Positions 25,511 to 40,504 of a stretch of DNA of 64,000 nucleotides are shown one piece after another. The stretch covers positions 14,852,734-14,916,733 of the forward strand of contig NC_090736.1 in assembly GCF_036898095.1 (NCBI RefSeq), given 5' to 3'. The notes under the pieces were generated by a model, which saw only the letters and a program-made list of their open reading frames with translations, ran no database searches and was not told where the DNA came from. Within the stretch, counting starts at the first letter, position 1, and the number at the start of each line of letters is the position of its first letter. This DNA comes from Palaemon carinicauda (Eukaryota; Arthropoda; Malacostraca; Decapoda; Palaemonidae). The translations under genes were made by a program, and so were the position numbers.

Positions 25511-28500
25511 TTCCATCCTCGGAATTTTGAGCCATGGAAAATTCCATCCTCGGAATTTTAAGCCATGGAAAATTCCATCCTCGGAATTTTCATCCATGGA
25601 AAATTCCACCCACGTAATTTTCACTCCTGGAAAATTGCACCCACAGAATTTTCACCCATGGGAAATTCCACCCACGGAAATTTCACTTATGGTAAATTCC
25701 TCCCACAGAATTTCACACATGGAAAATTCCATCCTTGGAATTTTCACCCATGGAAAATTCCATCCTCGGAATTTTAAGCCATGGAAAATTCCATCCTCGG
25801 AATTTTAAGCAATGGAAAATTCCATCCTCGGAATTTTAAGCTATGGAAAATTCCATCCTCGGAATTTTAAGCCATGGAAAATTCCATCCTCGGAATTTTA
25901 AGTCATGGAAAATTCCATCCTCGGAATTTTAAGCCATGGAAAATTCCATCCTCGGAATTTTAAGCCATGGGAAATACCATTCTCGGAATTTTAAGCCATG
26001 GAAATACCATCCTCGGAATTTTAAGCCATGGAAAATTCCATCCTCGGAATTTCAAGCCATGGAAAATTCCATCCTCGGAAATTTAAGCCATGGAAAATTC
26101 CATCCTCTGAATTTTAAGCCATGGAAAATTCCATCCTCTGAATTTTAAGCCATGGAAAATTCCATCCTCTGAATTTTAAGCCATGGAAAATTCCATCCTC
26201 TGAATTTTAAGCCATGGAAAATTCCATCCTCGGAATTTTAAGCCATGGAAAATTCCATCCTCGGAATTTTAAGCCATGGAAAATTCCATCCTCGGAATTT
26301 TAAGCCATGGAAAATTCCATCCTCGGAATTTTAAGCCATGGAAAATTCCATCCTCGGAATTTTGAGCCATGGAAAATGCCATCCTCGGAATTTTGAGCCA
26401 TGGAAAATGCCATCCTCGGAATTTTCACCCATGGAAAATTCCATCCACCGAATTTTCATCGGTGGAAAATTCCACCCACCGAATTATCATCGGTGGAAAA
26501 TTCCACCCACCGAATTATCATCGGTGGAAAATTCCATCCTCTGAATTTTAAGCCATGGAAAATTCCATCCTCGGAATTTTCACCCATGGAAAATTTCATC
26601 CTCGGAATTTTCACCCATGAAAAATTCTATCCACGTAATTTTCACTCATGGAAAATTGCACCCACAGAATTTTCACCCATGGGAAATTCCACCCACGGAA
26701 ATTTCACCTATGGTAAATTCCTCCCACAGAATTTCACCGATGGAAAATTCCATCCTTGGAATTTTATCCAATGGAAAATTCCATCCTCGGAATTTTGAGC
26801 CATGGAAAATTCCATCCTCGGAATTTTAAGCCATGGAAAATTCCATCCTCGGAATTTCAAGCCATGGAAAATTCCATCTCCAGAATTTTAAGCCATGGAA
26901 AATTCCATCCTCGGAATTTTAAGCCATGGAAAATTCCATCCTCGGAATTTTGAGCCATGGAAAATTCCATCCTCGGAATTTTAAGCCATGGAAAATTCCA
27001 TCCTCAGAATTTTAAGCCATGGAAAATTCCATCTTTGGAATTTTAAGCCATGGAAAATTCCATCCTCGGAATTTTAAGCCATGGAAATTTCCATCCTCGG
27101 AATTTTAAGCCATGGAAAATTCCATCCTCGGAATTTTAAGCCATGGAAAATTCCATCCTCGGAATTTTAAGCCATGGAAAATTCCATCCTCGGAATTTTA
27201 AGCCATGGGAAATTGCATCCTCGGAATTTTCACCCATGTAAAATCCCACCCACGTAATTTTCACTCTTGGAAAATTGCACACACAGAATTTTCATCGGTG
27301 GAAAATTCCATCCTCGGAATTTTAAGCCATGGAAAATTCCATCTTCGGAATTTTAAGCCATGGAAAATTCCATCATCGGAATTTTAAGCCATGGAAAATT
27401 CCATATTCGGAATTTTAAGACATGGAAAATTCCATCCTCCGAATTTTAAGCCATGGAAAATTCCATCCTCGGAATTTTCACCCATGGAAAATTCCACCCA
27501 CGTAATTTTCACTCCTGGAAAATTGCACCCACAGAATTTTCACCCATGGGAAATTCCACCCACGGAAATTTCACCTATGGTAAATACCTCCCACAGAATT
27601 TCACCCATGGAAAATTCCATCCTCGGAATTTTAAGCCATGGAAAATTCCATCCTCGGAATTTTAAGCCATGGAAAATTCCATCCTCGGAATTTTAAGCCA
27701 TGGAAAATTCCATCCTCGGAATTTTAAGCCATGGAAAATTCCATCCTCGGAATTTTGAGCCATGGAAAATTCCATCCTCGGAATTTTGAGCCATGGAAAA
27801 TTCCATCATCGGAATTTTAAGCCATGGAAAATTCCATCCTCTGAATTTTAAGCCATGGAAAAATCCATTCTCGGAATTTTAAGCCATGGAAAATTCCATC
27901 CTTCGAATTTTAAGCCATGAAAAATTCCATCCTCGGAATTTTAAGCCATGGAAAATTCCGTCCTCGGAATTTTAAGCCATGGAAAATTCCGTCCCCGGAA
28001 TTTTAAGCCATGGAAAATTCCATCCTCGGAATTTTAAGCCATGGAAAATTCCATCCTCGGAATTTTAAACCATGGAAAATTCCGTCCTCGGAATTTTAAG
28101 CCATGGAAAATTCCATCCTTGGAATTTTAAGCCATGGAAAATTTCATCCTCGGAATTTTAAGCCATGGAAAATTGCATCCTCGGAAATTTCACCCATGTA
28201 AAATTCTCCTCACGTAATTTTCACTCCTGGAAAATTGCACCCACAGAATTTTCACCCATGGGAAATTCCACCCATGGGAAATTGCACCCACGGAATTTTC
28301 ACCTATGGTAAATTCCTCCCACAGAATTTCTACCATGGAAAATTCCATCCTTGGAATTTTAAGCCATGGAAAATTCCATCCTCGGAATTTTAAGCCATGG
28401 AAAATTCCATCATCGGAATTTTAAGCCATGGAAAATTCCATCCTCAGAATTTTAAGCCATGGAAAATTCCATCCTCGGAATTTTAAGCCATGGAAAATTC

Positions 28501-28520
28501 CATCCTCGGAATTTTAAGCC

Positions 28521-31480
28521 ATGGAAAATTCCATCCTCGGAATTTTGAGCCATGGAAAATTCCATCTTTGGAATTTTGAGCCATGGAAAATTCCATCTTT
28601 GGAATTTGAAGCCATGGACAATTCCATCCTCGGAATTTTGAGCCATGGAAAATTCCATCCTCGGAATTTCAAGCCATGGAAAATTCTATCCTCGGAATTT
28701 TAAGCCATGGAAAATTCCATCCTCGGAATTATAAGCCATGGAAAATTCCATCCTCGGAATTTTAAGCCATGGAAAATTGCATCCTCGGAATTTTCTCCCA
28801 TGGAAAATTCCACCCACGAAATTTTAAGCCATGGAAAATTCCACCCATGGAATCTTCATCGGTGGAAAATTCCATCCCCGGAATTTTAAGCCATGGAAAA
28901 TTCTATCCTCGGAATCTTCACCCATGGAAAATTCCACCCACTTATTTCCCCCCCCCCCCGGAAAATTGCACCCACAGAATTTTCACCCATAGGAAATTCC
29001 ACCCACGGAAATTTCACCTATGGTAAATTCCTCCCACAGAATTTCACCCATGGAAAATTCCATCCTTGGAATTTTATCCCATGGAAAATTCCATCCTTGG
29101 AATTTTGAGTGATGGAGAATTCCATCCTCGGAATTTGAAGCCATAAAAAATTCCATCCTCGGAATTTTAAGCTATGGAAAATTACATCCTCGGAATTTTA
29201 AGCTATGGAAAATTACATCCTCGGAATTTTAAGCTATGGAAAATTACATCCTCGGAATTTTAAGCTATGGAAAATTCCATCCTCAGAATTTTGAGCCATG
29301 GAAAATTCCATCCTCGGAATTTTAAGCCATGGAAAATTCCATCCTCGGAATTTGAAGCCATAGAAAATTCCATCCTCGGAATTTTAAGCCATAGAAAATT
29401 CCATCCTCGGAATTTTAAGCTATGGAAAATTCCATCCTCGGAATTTTAAGCTATGGAAAATTCCATCCTCAGAATTTTAAGCCATGGAAAATTCCATCCT
29501 CAGAATTTTAAGCCATGGAAAATTCCATCCTCGGAATTTTAAGCCATGGAAAATTCCATCCTCGGAATTTTAAGCCATGGAAAATTCCATCATTGGAATT
29601 TTGAGCCATGGAAAATTCCATCCTCGAATTTTAAGCCATGGAAAATTCCATCTTCGGAATTTTAATCCATGGAAAAATCCATCATCAGAATTTTAACCCA
29701 TTGAAAAATTCATTCTAGGAATTTTAAGCCATGGAAAATTCCATCATCGGAATTTTAAACCATGGAGAATTCCATCATCGGAATTTTAAACCATGGAAAA
29801 TTCCATCCTCGGAATTTTAAACCATGGAAAATTCCATCCTCGGAATTTTAAACCATGGAAAATTCCATCCTCGGAATTTTCACCCATGGAAAATTCCATC
29901 TTTGGAATTTTAACCCATGGAAAATTCCACCCACGTAATTTTCACTCCTGGAAAATTGCATCCTCAGAATTTTCACCCATGGAAAATTCCACCCACGTAA
30001 TTTTCACTCTTGGAAAATTTTTCCCACGTAATTTACACTCTTGGAAAATTTCTCCCACAGAATTTTCACCTATGGGAAATTCCACCCTTGGGAAATTCCA
30101 CCAACGGAATTTTAACTTATGGTAAATTCCTCCCACAGAATTACACCCATGGAAAATTCCATCCTTGGAATTTTCACCCATGGAAAATTCCATCCTTGGA
30201 ATTTTAAGCCATGGAAAATTCCATCTTGGAATTTTAAGCCATGGAAAATTCCATCCTTGGAATTTTAAGCCATGGAAAATTCCATCCTTGAAATTTTGAG
30301 CCATGGAAAATTCCATCCCTGAAATTTTAAGCCTTGGAAAATTCCATCCTCAGAATTTTAAGCCATGGAAAATTCCATCCCCGGAATTTTAAGCCATGGA
30401 AAATTCCACCCCCGGAATTTTAAGCCTTGGAAAATTCCATCCCCGGAATTTTAAGCCATAGAAAATTCCATCCTTGGAATTTTAAGCCATGGAAAATTCG
30501 AACCTCGGAATTTTAAGCCATGTAAAATTCCATCCCCTGAATTTTAAGCCATGGAAAATTCCATCCTCGGAATTTTAAGCCATGGAAAATTCCATCCTTG
30601 GAATTTTAAGCCATGGAAAATTCCATCCTTGGAATTTTAAGCCATGGAAAATTCCATCCTCGGAATTTTAAGCCATGGAAAATTCCATCCTCGGAATTTT
30701 AAGCCATGGAAAATTCCATCCTCGGAATTTTAAGCCATGGAAAATTCCATCCTCGGAATTTTAAGCCATGGAAAATTCCATCCTCGGAATTTTAAGCCAT
30801 GGAAAATTCCATCCTCGGAATTTTAAGCCATGGAAAATTCCATCCTCGGAATTTTAAGCCATGGAAAATTCCATCCTCGGAATTTTGAGCCATGGAAAAT
30901 TCCATCTTTGGAATTTTGAGCCATGGAAAATTCCATCTTTGGAATTTGAAGCCATGGAAAATTCCATCCTTGGAATTTTGAGCCATGGAAAATTCCATCC
31001 TCGGAATTTCAAGCCATGGAAAATTCTATCCTCGGAATTTTAAGCCATGGAAAATTCCATCCTCGGAATTTTAAGCCATGGAAAATTCCATCCTCGGAAT
31101 TTTAAGCCATGGAAAATTCCATCCTCGGAATTTTAAGCCATGGAAAATTGCATCCTCAGAATTTTCTCCCATGGAAAATTCCACCCACAAAATTTTAAGC
31201 CATGGAAAATTCCACCCATGGAATTTTCATCGGTGGAAAATTCCATCCCCGGAATTTTAAGCCATGGAAAATTCCATCCTCGGAATTTTCACCCATGGAA
31301 AATTCCACCCACTTATTTCCCCCCCCCCCGGAAAATTGCACCCACAGAATTTTCTCCCATAGGAAATTCCACCCACGGAAATTTCACCTATGGTAAATTC
31401 CTCCCACAGAATTTCACCCATGGAAAATTCCATCCTTGGAATTTTATCCCATGGAAAATTCCATCCTTGGAATTTTGAGT
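28521..31480 (+). repeat. ~2.34-kb duplication carrying poly-C monomers
   Basis: About 28,521-29,108 and 30,861-31,478 share the same order of rare monomers, including GGAATTTGAAGCC, a TTTTCTCCCATGG junction and a poly-C insertion. The poly-C run follows CACCCACTTATTT: 12 C at 28,948-28,959 and 11 C near 31,319-31,329. Related forms are interrupted by an A near 36,930 and have 8 C near 44,810. The runs replace the normal AATTTTCACTCCT linker between two monomers. Confidence 0.85.
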
Positions 31481-34400
31481 GATGGAGAATTCCATCCTCG
31501 GAATTTGAAGCCATAGAAAATTCCATCCTCGGAATTTTAAGCTATGGAAAATTCCATCCTCAGAATTTTAAGCCACGGAAAATTCCATCCTCAGAATTTT
31601 AAGCCACGGAAAATTCCATCCTCGGAATTTTAAGCCATGGAAAATTCCATCCTCGGAATTTGAAGCCATAGAAAATTCCATTCTCGGAATTTTAAGCCAT
31701 AGAAAATTCCATCCTCGGAATTTTAAGCTATGGAAAATTCCATCCTCGGAATTTTAAGCTATGGAAAATTCCATCCTCAGAATTTTAAGCCATGGAAAAT
31801 TCCATCCTCGGAATTTTAAGCCATGGAAAATTCCATCCTCGGAATTTTAAGCCATGGAAAATTCCATCCCCGGAATTTTAAGCCATGGAAAATTCCATCC
31901 CCGGAATTTTAAGCCATGGAAAATTCCATCCTCGGAATTTTAAGCCATGGAAAATTCCATCCTTGGAATTTTAAGCTATGGAAAATTCCATCCTCAGAAT
32001 TTTAAGCCTTGGAAAATTCCATCCCCGGAATTTTAAGCCATAGAAAATTCCATCCTCGGAATTTTAAGCCATGGAAAATTCCATCCTCGGAATTTTAAGC
32101 CATAGAAAATTCCATCCTCGGAATTTTAAGCCATGGAAAATTCCATCCTCGGAATTTTAAGCTATGGAAAATTCCATCCTCAGAATTTTAAGCCTTGGAA
32201 AATTCCATCCCCGGAATTTTAAGCCATAGAAAATTCCATCCTCGGAATTTTAAACCATGGAAAATTCCATCCTCGGAATTTTAAGCCATGGAAAATTCCA
32301 TCCCCGGAATTTTAAGCCATGGAAAATTCCATCCTCGGAATTTTAAGCCATGGAAAATTCCATCCTTGGAATTTTAAGCCATGGAAAATTCCATCCTTGG
32401 AATTTTAAGCCATGGAAAATTCCATCCTCGGAATTTTAAGCCATGGAAAATTCCATCCTAGGAATTTTAAGCCATGGAAAATTCCATCCTCGGAATTTTA
32501 AGCCATGGAAAATTCCATCCTCGGAATTTTAAGCCATGGAAAATTCCATCCTCGGAATTTTCACCCATGTAAAATCCCACCCACGTAATTTTCACTCTTG
32601 GAAATTTGCACACACAGAATTTTCATCGGTGGAAAATTCCATCCTCGGAATTTTAAGCCATGGAAAATTCCATCCTCGGAATTTTAAGCCATGGAAAATT
32701 CCATATTCGGAATTTTAAGACATGGAAAATTCCATCCTCCGAATTTTAAGCCATGGAAAATGCCATCCTCAGATTTTTCACCCGTGGAAAATTCCACCCA
32801 CGGAATTTTCATAGGTGGAAAATTCCACCCACGAAAATTCCACCCACGGAATTTTCATAGGTGGAAAATTCCACCCACCGAATTATCATCGGTAGTAAAT
32901 TCCATTCTCGGAATTTTAAGCCATGGAAAATTCCATCCTCGGAATATTAAGCCATGGAAAATTCCATCCTCGGAATTTTAAGCCATGGAAAATTCCATCC
33001 TCGGAATTTTAAGCCATGGAAAATTCCATCCTCGGAATTTTAAGCCATGGAAAATTCCATCCTCGGAATTTTCACCCATGGAAAATTCCACCCACATAAT
33101 TTTCACTCCTGGAAAATTGCACCTACAGAATTTTCATCGGTGGAATATTCCATCCTCAGAATTTTAAGCCATGGAAAATTCCATCCTCGGAATTTTAAGC
33201 CATGGAAAATTCCATCCTCGGAATTTTAAGCCATGGAAAATTCCATCCTCGGAATTTTAAGCCATGGGAAATTCCATCCTCGGAATTTTAAGCCATGGAA
33301 AATTGAATCCTCAGAATTTTCACCCATGGGAAATTCCACCCATGGGAGATTCCACCCACGGAATTTTCACCTAAGGTAAATTCCTCCCACAGAATTTTAT
33401 CCCTTGGAAAATTCCATCCTTGGAATTTTATCCCATGGAAAATTCCATCCTTGGAATTTTAAGCCATGGAAAATGCCATCCTCGGAAATTTAAGCCATGG
33501 AAAATTCCATCCTCGGAATTTTAAGCCATGGAAAATTCCATCCTCGGAATTTTAAGCCATGGAAAATTCCATCCTCGGAATTTTAAGCCATGGAAAATTC
33601 CATCCTCGGAATTTTAAGTCATGGGAAATTTCATCCTCGGAATTTTAAGCCATGGAAAATTCCACCCACATAATTTTCACTCCTGGAAAATTGCACCCAC
33701 AGAATTTTCATCGGTGGAATATTCCATCCTCAGAATTTTAAGCCATGGAAAATTCCATCCTGGGAATTTTAAGCCATGGAAAATTCCATCCTCGGAATTT
33801 TAAGCCATGGAAAATTCCATCCTCAGAATTTTAAGCCATGGAAAATTCCATCCTCGGAATTTTAAGCCATGGAAAATTCCATCCTCGGAATTTTAAGCCA
33901 TGGAAAATTCCATCCTCGGAATTTTAAGCCATGGAAAATTCCATCCTCGGAATTTTAAGCCATGGAAAATTCTATCCTCGGAATTTTAAGCCATGGAAAA
34001 TTGAATCCTCAGAATTTTCACCCATGGGAAATTCCACCCATGGGAGATTCCACCCACGGAATTTTCACCTAAGGTAAATTCCTCCCACAGAATTTTATCC
34101 CTTGGAAAATTCCATCCTTGGAATTTTATCCCATGGAAAATTCCATCCTTGGAATTTTAAGCCATGGAAAATTCCATCCTCGGAAATTTAAGCCATGGAA
34201 AATTCCATCCTCGGAATTTTAAGCCATGGAAAATTCCATCCTCGGAATTTTGAGCCATGGAAAATTCCATCCTTGGAATTTTATCCCATCGAAAATTCCA
34301 TCCTCGGAATTCTAAGCCTTGGAAAATTCCATCCTTGGAATTCTAAGCCTTGGAAAATTCCATCCTGGGAATTTTAAGCCATGGAAAATTCAATCCTCGG

Positions 34401-37400
34401 AATTTTAAGCCATGGAAAATTGCATCCTCGGAATTTTCACCCATGTAAAATCCCACTCACGTAATTTTCACTCTGGGAAAATTGCACACACAGAATTTTC
34501 ATCGGTGGAAAATTCCATCCTCGGAATTTTAAGCCATGGAAAATTCCATCCTCGGAATTTTAAGCCATGGAAAATTCCATCCTCTGACTCTTAAGCCATG
34601 GAAAATTCCATATTCGGAATTTTAAGACATGGAAAATTCCATCCTCCAAATTTTAAGCCTTGGAAAATGCTATCCTCGGATTTTTCACCCGTGGAAAATT
34701 CCACCCACGGAATTTTCATCGGTGGAAAATTCCACCCACCGAATTATCATCGGTAGTAAATTCCATCCTCGGAATTTTAAGCCATGGAAAATTCCATTTG
34801 CGAAATTTTAAGCCATGGAAAATCCCATCCTCGGAATTTTAAGCCATGGAAAATTTCATCCCCGGAATTTTCACCCATGGAAAATTCCACCCACGTAATT
34901 TTCACTCCTGGAAAATTGCACCCACAGAATTTTCACTCATGGGTAATTCCACCCACGGAAATTTCACCTATGGTAAATTCCTCCCACAGAATTTCACCCA
35001 TGGAAAATTCCATCCTTGGAATTTTCACCCATGGAAAATTCCATCCTCGGAATTTTAAGCCATGGAAAATTCCATCCTCGGAATTTTAAGTCATGGAAAA
35101 TTCCATTTTCGGAATTTTAAGTCATGGAAAATTCCATTTTCGGAATTTTAAGCCATGGAAAATTCTATCCTCGGAATTTTAAGCCATGGAAAATTCCATC
35201 CTCGGAATTTTAAGCCATGGAAAATTCCATCCTCGGAATTTTAAGCCATGGAAAATTCCATCCTCGGAATTTTAAGCCATGGAAAATTCCATCCTCGGAA
35301 TTTTAAGCCATAAAAAATTCCATCATCGGAATTTTAAGCCATGGAAAATTCCATCCATGGAATTTTAAACCATGGAAAATTCCATCCTCGGAATTTTAAG
35401 CCATGGAAAATTCCATCCATGGAATTTTAATCCATGGAAAATTCCATCCTCGGAATTTTAAGCCATGGAAAATTTTATCCTCGGAATTTTAAGCCATGGA
35501 AAATTCCATCCTCGGAATTTTAAGCCCTTGAAAATTCCATCCTCGGAATTTTAAGCCATGGAAAATTCTATTTTCGGAATTTTAAGCCATGGAAAATTCC
35601 ATCTTCGGAATTTTAAGCCATTGAAAATTCCATCCTCGGAATTTAAGGCCATGGAAAATTCCATCCTCGGAATTTTCACCCATGGAAAATTCCACCCACG
35701 GAATTCTCATAGGTGGAAAATTCCATCCTCAGAATTTTCACCCATGGAAAATTCCACCCACGTAATTTTCACTCCTGGAAAATTGCATCTACAGAATTTT
35801 CACCCACGGGAAATTCCACACACGGAATTTTCACCTATGGTGAATTCCTCCCACAGAATTTCACCCATGGAAAATTCCATCCTTGGAATTTTATCCCATG
35901 GAAAATTCCATCCTTAGAATTTTAAACCAAGGAAAATTCTATTCTCGGAATTTTAAGCCATGGAAAATTCCATTCTCGGAATTTTAAGCCATGGAAAATT
36001 CAATCCTCGGAATTTTAAGCCGTGGAAAATTCCATCCTCGGAATCTTAAGCCATGAAAAATTCCATCCTCGGAATATTAAGCCTTTGAAAATTCCATCCT
36101 CGGAATATTAAGCCTTTGAAAATTCCATCCTCGGAATATTAAGCCTTTGAAAATTCCATCCTCGGAATTTTAAGCCTTGGAAAATTTCATCCTCGAAATT
36201 TAAACCCATGGAAAATTCCATCCTCGAAATTTAAACCCATGGAAAATTCCATCCTCGGAATTTTAAGCTATGGAAAATTCCATCTTCGGAATTTTAAGCC
36301 ATGGAAAATTCCATCCTCGGAATTTAAAGCCATCGAAAATTCCATCCTCGGAATTTTAAGCCATGGAAAATTCCATCCTCGGAATTTTAAGCCATGGAAA
36401 ATTACATCCTCGGAATTTTCACTCCTGGAAAATTCCATCCTCGGAATTTTGAGCCAGGGGAAATTCGAGCCATGGGAAATTGCACCCACGGAATTTTCAC
36501 CTATGGTAAATTCCTCCCACAGAATTTCTACCATGGAAAATTCCATCCTTGGAATTTTAAGCCATGGAAAATTCCATCCTCGGAATTTTGAGCCATGGAA
36601 AATTCCATCTTTGGAATTTGAAGCTATGGAAAATTCCATCCTCGGAATTTTGAGCCATGGAAAATTCCATCCTCGGAATTTTGAGCCATGGAAAATTCCA
36701 TCCTCGAAATTTTAAGCCATGGAAAATTCCATCCTCAGAATTTTAAGCCATGGAAAATTTCATCCTCGGAATTTTAAGCCATGGAAAATTGCATCCTCAG
36801 AATTTTCACCCATGGAAAATTCCACCCACGAAATTTTCATCGGTGAAAAATTCCACCCATGGAATTTTCATCGGTGGAAAATTCCATCCTCGGAATTTTC
36901 ACCCATGGAAAATTCCACCCACTTATTTCCCACCCCCCGGAAAATTGCACCCACAGAATTTTCACCCATGGGAAATTCCACCCACGGAAATTTCACCTAT
37001 GGTAAATTCCTCCCACAGAATTTCACCCATGGAAAATTCCATCCTTGTAATTTTATCCCATGGAAAATTCCATCCTCGGAATTTGAAGCCATAGAAAATT
37101 CCATCCTTGGAATTTTAAGCCATAGAAAATTCCAACCTCGGAATTTTAAGCTATGGAAAATTCCATCCTCAGAATTTTAATCCATGGAAAATTCCATCCT
37201 CGGAATTTTAAGCCATGGAAAATTCCATCATCGGAATTTTAAGCCATGAAAAATTCCATCCTTGGAATTTTAAGCCATGGAAAATTCCATCCTCGAATTT
37301 TAAGCAATGGAAAATTCCATCTTCGGAATTTTAAGCCATGGAAAATTCCATCATCGTAATTTTAACCTATTGAAAAATCCATCCTCGGAATTTTAAGCCA

Positions 37401-38828
37401 TGGAAAATTCCATCATCGGAATTTTAAGCCATGGAGAATTCCATCCTTGGAATTTTAACCCATGGAAAATTCCATCCCTGGAATTTTAACCCATGGAAAA
37501 TTCCACCCACGTAATTTTCACTCCTGGAAAATTGCATCCTCAGAATTTTCACCCATGGAAAATTCCACCCATGTAATTTTCACTCTTGGAAAATTTCACC
37601 CACAGAATTTTCACCCATGGGAAATTCCACCCACGGAATTTTCACTTATGGTAAATTCCTCCCACAGAATTTCACCCATGGAGAATTCCATCCTTGGAAT
37701 TTTATCCCATGGAAAATTCCATCCTTGGAATTTTAAGCCATGGAAAATTCCTTCTTGGAATTTTAAGCCATGGAAAATTCCATCTTGGAATTTTAAGCCA
37801 TGGAAAATTCCATCCATGGAATTTGAAGCCATGGAAAATTCCATCCTTGAAATTTTAAGCCATGGAAAATTCCATCCCTGAAATTTTAAGCCATGGAAAA
37901 TTCCATCCTCGGAATTTTAAGCCATGGAAAATTCCATCCTTGGAATTTTGAGCCATGGAAAATTCCATTCTTGGAATTTTAAGCCATGAAAAATTCCATC
38001 CCTGGAATTTTAAGCCATGGAAAATTCCATCCTCATAATTTTAAGCCATGGAAAATTCCATCTTCGGAATTTTAAGCCATGGAAAATTCCATCCTCGGAA
38101 TTTTAAGCCATGGAAAATACCATCCTCGGAATTTTAAGCCATGGAAAATTCCATCCTCGGAATTTTAAGCCATGGAAAATTCGATCCTCGGAATTTTCAC
38201 CCATGTGAAATTCCCCCCATGTAATTTTCACTCCTGGAAAATTGCACCCACAGAATTTTCACCCATAGGAAAATCCACCCATGGGAAATTCCACCCACGG
38301 AATTTTCACCTATGGTAATTTCCTCCCACAGAATTTCTACCATGGAAAATTCCATCCTTGGATTTTTATCCCATGGAAAATTCCATCCTCGGAATTTTAA
38401 GCCATGGAAAATTTCATCCTCGGAATTCTAAGACTTGGAAAATTCCATCCTTGGAATTTTAAGCCATGGAAAATTCAATCCTCGGAATTTTAAGCCATGA
38501 AAAATTGCATCCTCGGAATTTTCACCCATGTAAAATCCCACTCACGTAATTTTCAATCTTGGAAAATAGCACACAGAATCTTCATCGGTGGAAAATTCCA
38601 TCTTCGGAATTTTAAGCCATGGAAAATTCCATCCTCGGAACTTTAAGCCATGGAAAATTCCATATTTGGAATTTTAAGACATGGAAAATTCCATATTCGT
38701 AATTTTAAGACATGGAAAATTCCATCCTCGGAATTTTAAGCCATGGAAAATGCCATCCTCGGAATTTTCACCCGTGGAAAATTTCACCCACGGAATTTTC
38801 ATCAGTGGAAAATTCCACCCACCGAATT

Positions 38829-38935
38829 ATCATCGGTGGTAAATTCCACCCACCGAATTATCATCGGTGGTAAATTCCACCCACCGAATTATCATCGGTG
38901 GTAAATTCCACCCACCGAATTATCATCGGTGGTGA
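38829..38935 (+). repeat. Second CGGTGG/CCACCG monomer run
   Basis: Four copies of the same rare monomer as at 25,372, with TCATCGGTGG starting near 38,830, 38,861, 38,892 and 38,923. The last copy is followed by GTGAATTCC instead of GTAAATTCC. The flanks (TTCACCCGTGG before; canonical monomers then the CCCACGTAATTTTCA block after) resemble those of the first run. Confidence 0.9.
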
Positions 38936-40504
38936 ATTCCATCCTCGGAATTTTAAGCCATGGAAAATTCCATCCTCGGAATTTTAAGCCATGGAAAATT
39001 CCATCCTCGGAATTTTAAGCCATGGAAAATTCCATCCTCGGAATTTTCACCCATGGAAAATTCCACCCCCGTAATTTTCACTCCTTGAAAATTGCACCCA
39101 CAGAATTTTCAGCCATGGGAAATTCCACCCACGGAAATTTCACCTATGGTAAATTACTCCCACAGAATTTCACATATGGAAAATTCCATCCATGGAATTT
39201 TCACCCATGGAAAATTCCATCCTCGGAATTTTAAGCCATGGAAAATTCCATCTTCGGAATTTTAAGCCATGGAAAATTCCATCCTCGGAATTTTAAGCCA
39301 TGGGAAATTCCATCCTCGGAACTTTAAGCCATGGAAAATTCCATCCTCGGAATTTTAAGCCATGGAAAATTCCATCCTCGGAATTTAAAGTCATGGAAAA
39401 TTCCATCCTCGAAATTTTAAGTCATGGAAAATTCCATCCTCGGAATTTTAAGCCATGGAAAATTCCATCCTCGGAATTTTAAGCCATGGAAAAGCCCATC
39501 CTCGGAATTTTAAGCCATGGGAAATACCATCCTCGGAATTTTAAGCCATGGGAAATACCATCCTCGGAATTTTAAGCCATGGAAAATTCCATCATCGGAA
39601 TTTTAAGCCATGGAAAATTCCATCATCGGAATTTTAAGCCATGGAAAATTCCATCCTCGGAATTTTAAGCCATGGAAAATTCCATCCTCGGAATTTTAAG
39701 CCATGGAAAATTCCATCCTCGGAATTTTAAGCCATGGAAAATTCCATCCTCGGAATTTTAAGCCATGGAAAATTCCATCCTCGGAATTTTAAGCCATGGA
39801 AAATGCCATCCTCGGAATTTTCACCCGTGGAAAATTCCACCCACTGAATTTTCATATGTGGAAAATTCCAACCACCGAATTATCATCGGTGGAAAATTCC
39901 ACCCACCGAATTATCATCGGTGGAAAATTCCATCCTCGGAATTTTAAGCCATGGAAAATTCCATCCTCGGAATTTTCACCCATGGAAAATTCCATCCTCG
40001 GAATTTTCACCCATGGAAAATTCTACCAACGTAATTTTCACTCCTGGAAAATTGCACCCACAGAATTTTCACCCATGGGAAATTCCACCCACGGAAATTT
40101 CACCTATGGTAAATTCCTCCCACAGAATTTCACCCATGGAAAATTCCATCCCTGGAATTTTATCCCATGGAAAATTCCATCCTCGGAATTTCAAGCCATG
40201 GAAAATTCCATCTTCGGAATTTTAAGCCATGGAAAATTCCATCCTCGGAATTTTAAGCCATGGAAAATGCCATCCTCGGAATTTTAAGCCATGGAAAATT
40301 CCATCCTCGGAATTTTAAGCCATGGAAAATTCCATCCTTGGAATTTTAAGCCATGGAAAATTCCATCCTTGGAATTTTAAGCCATGGAAAATTCCATCCT
40401 CAGAATTTTAGGCCATGGAAAATTCCATCCTCGGAATTTTAGGCCATGGAAAATTCCATCCTCGGAATTTTATGCCATGGAAAATTCCATCCTCGGAATT
40501 TTAA

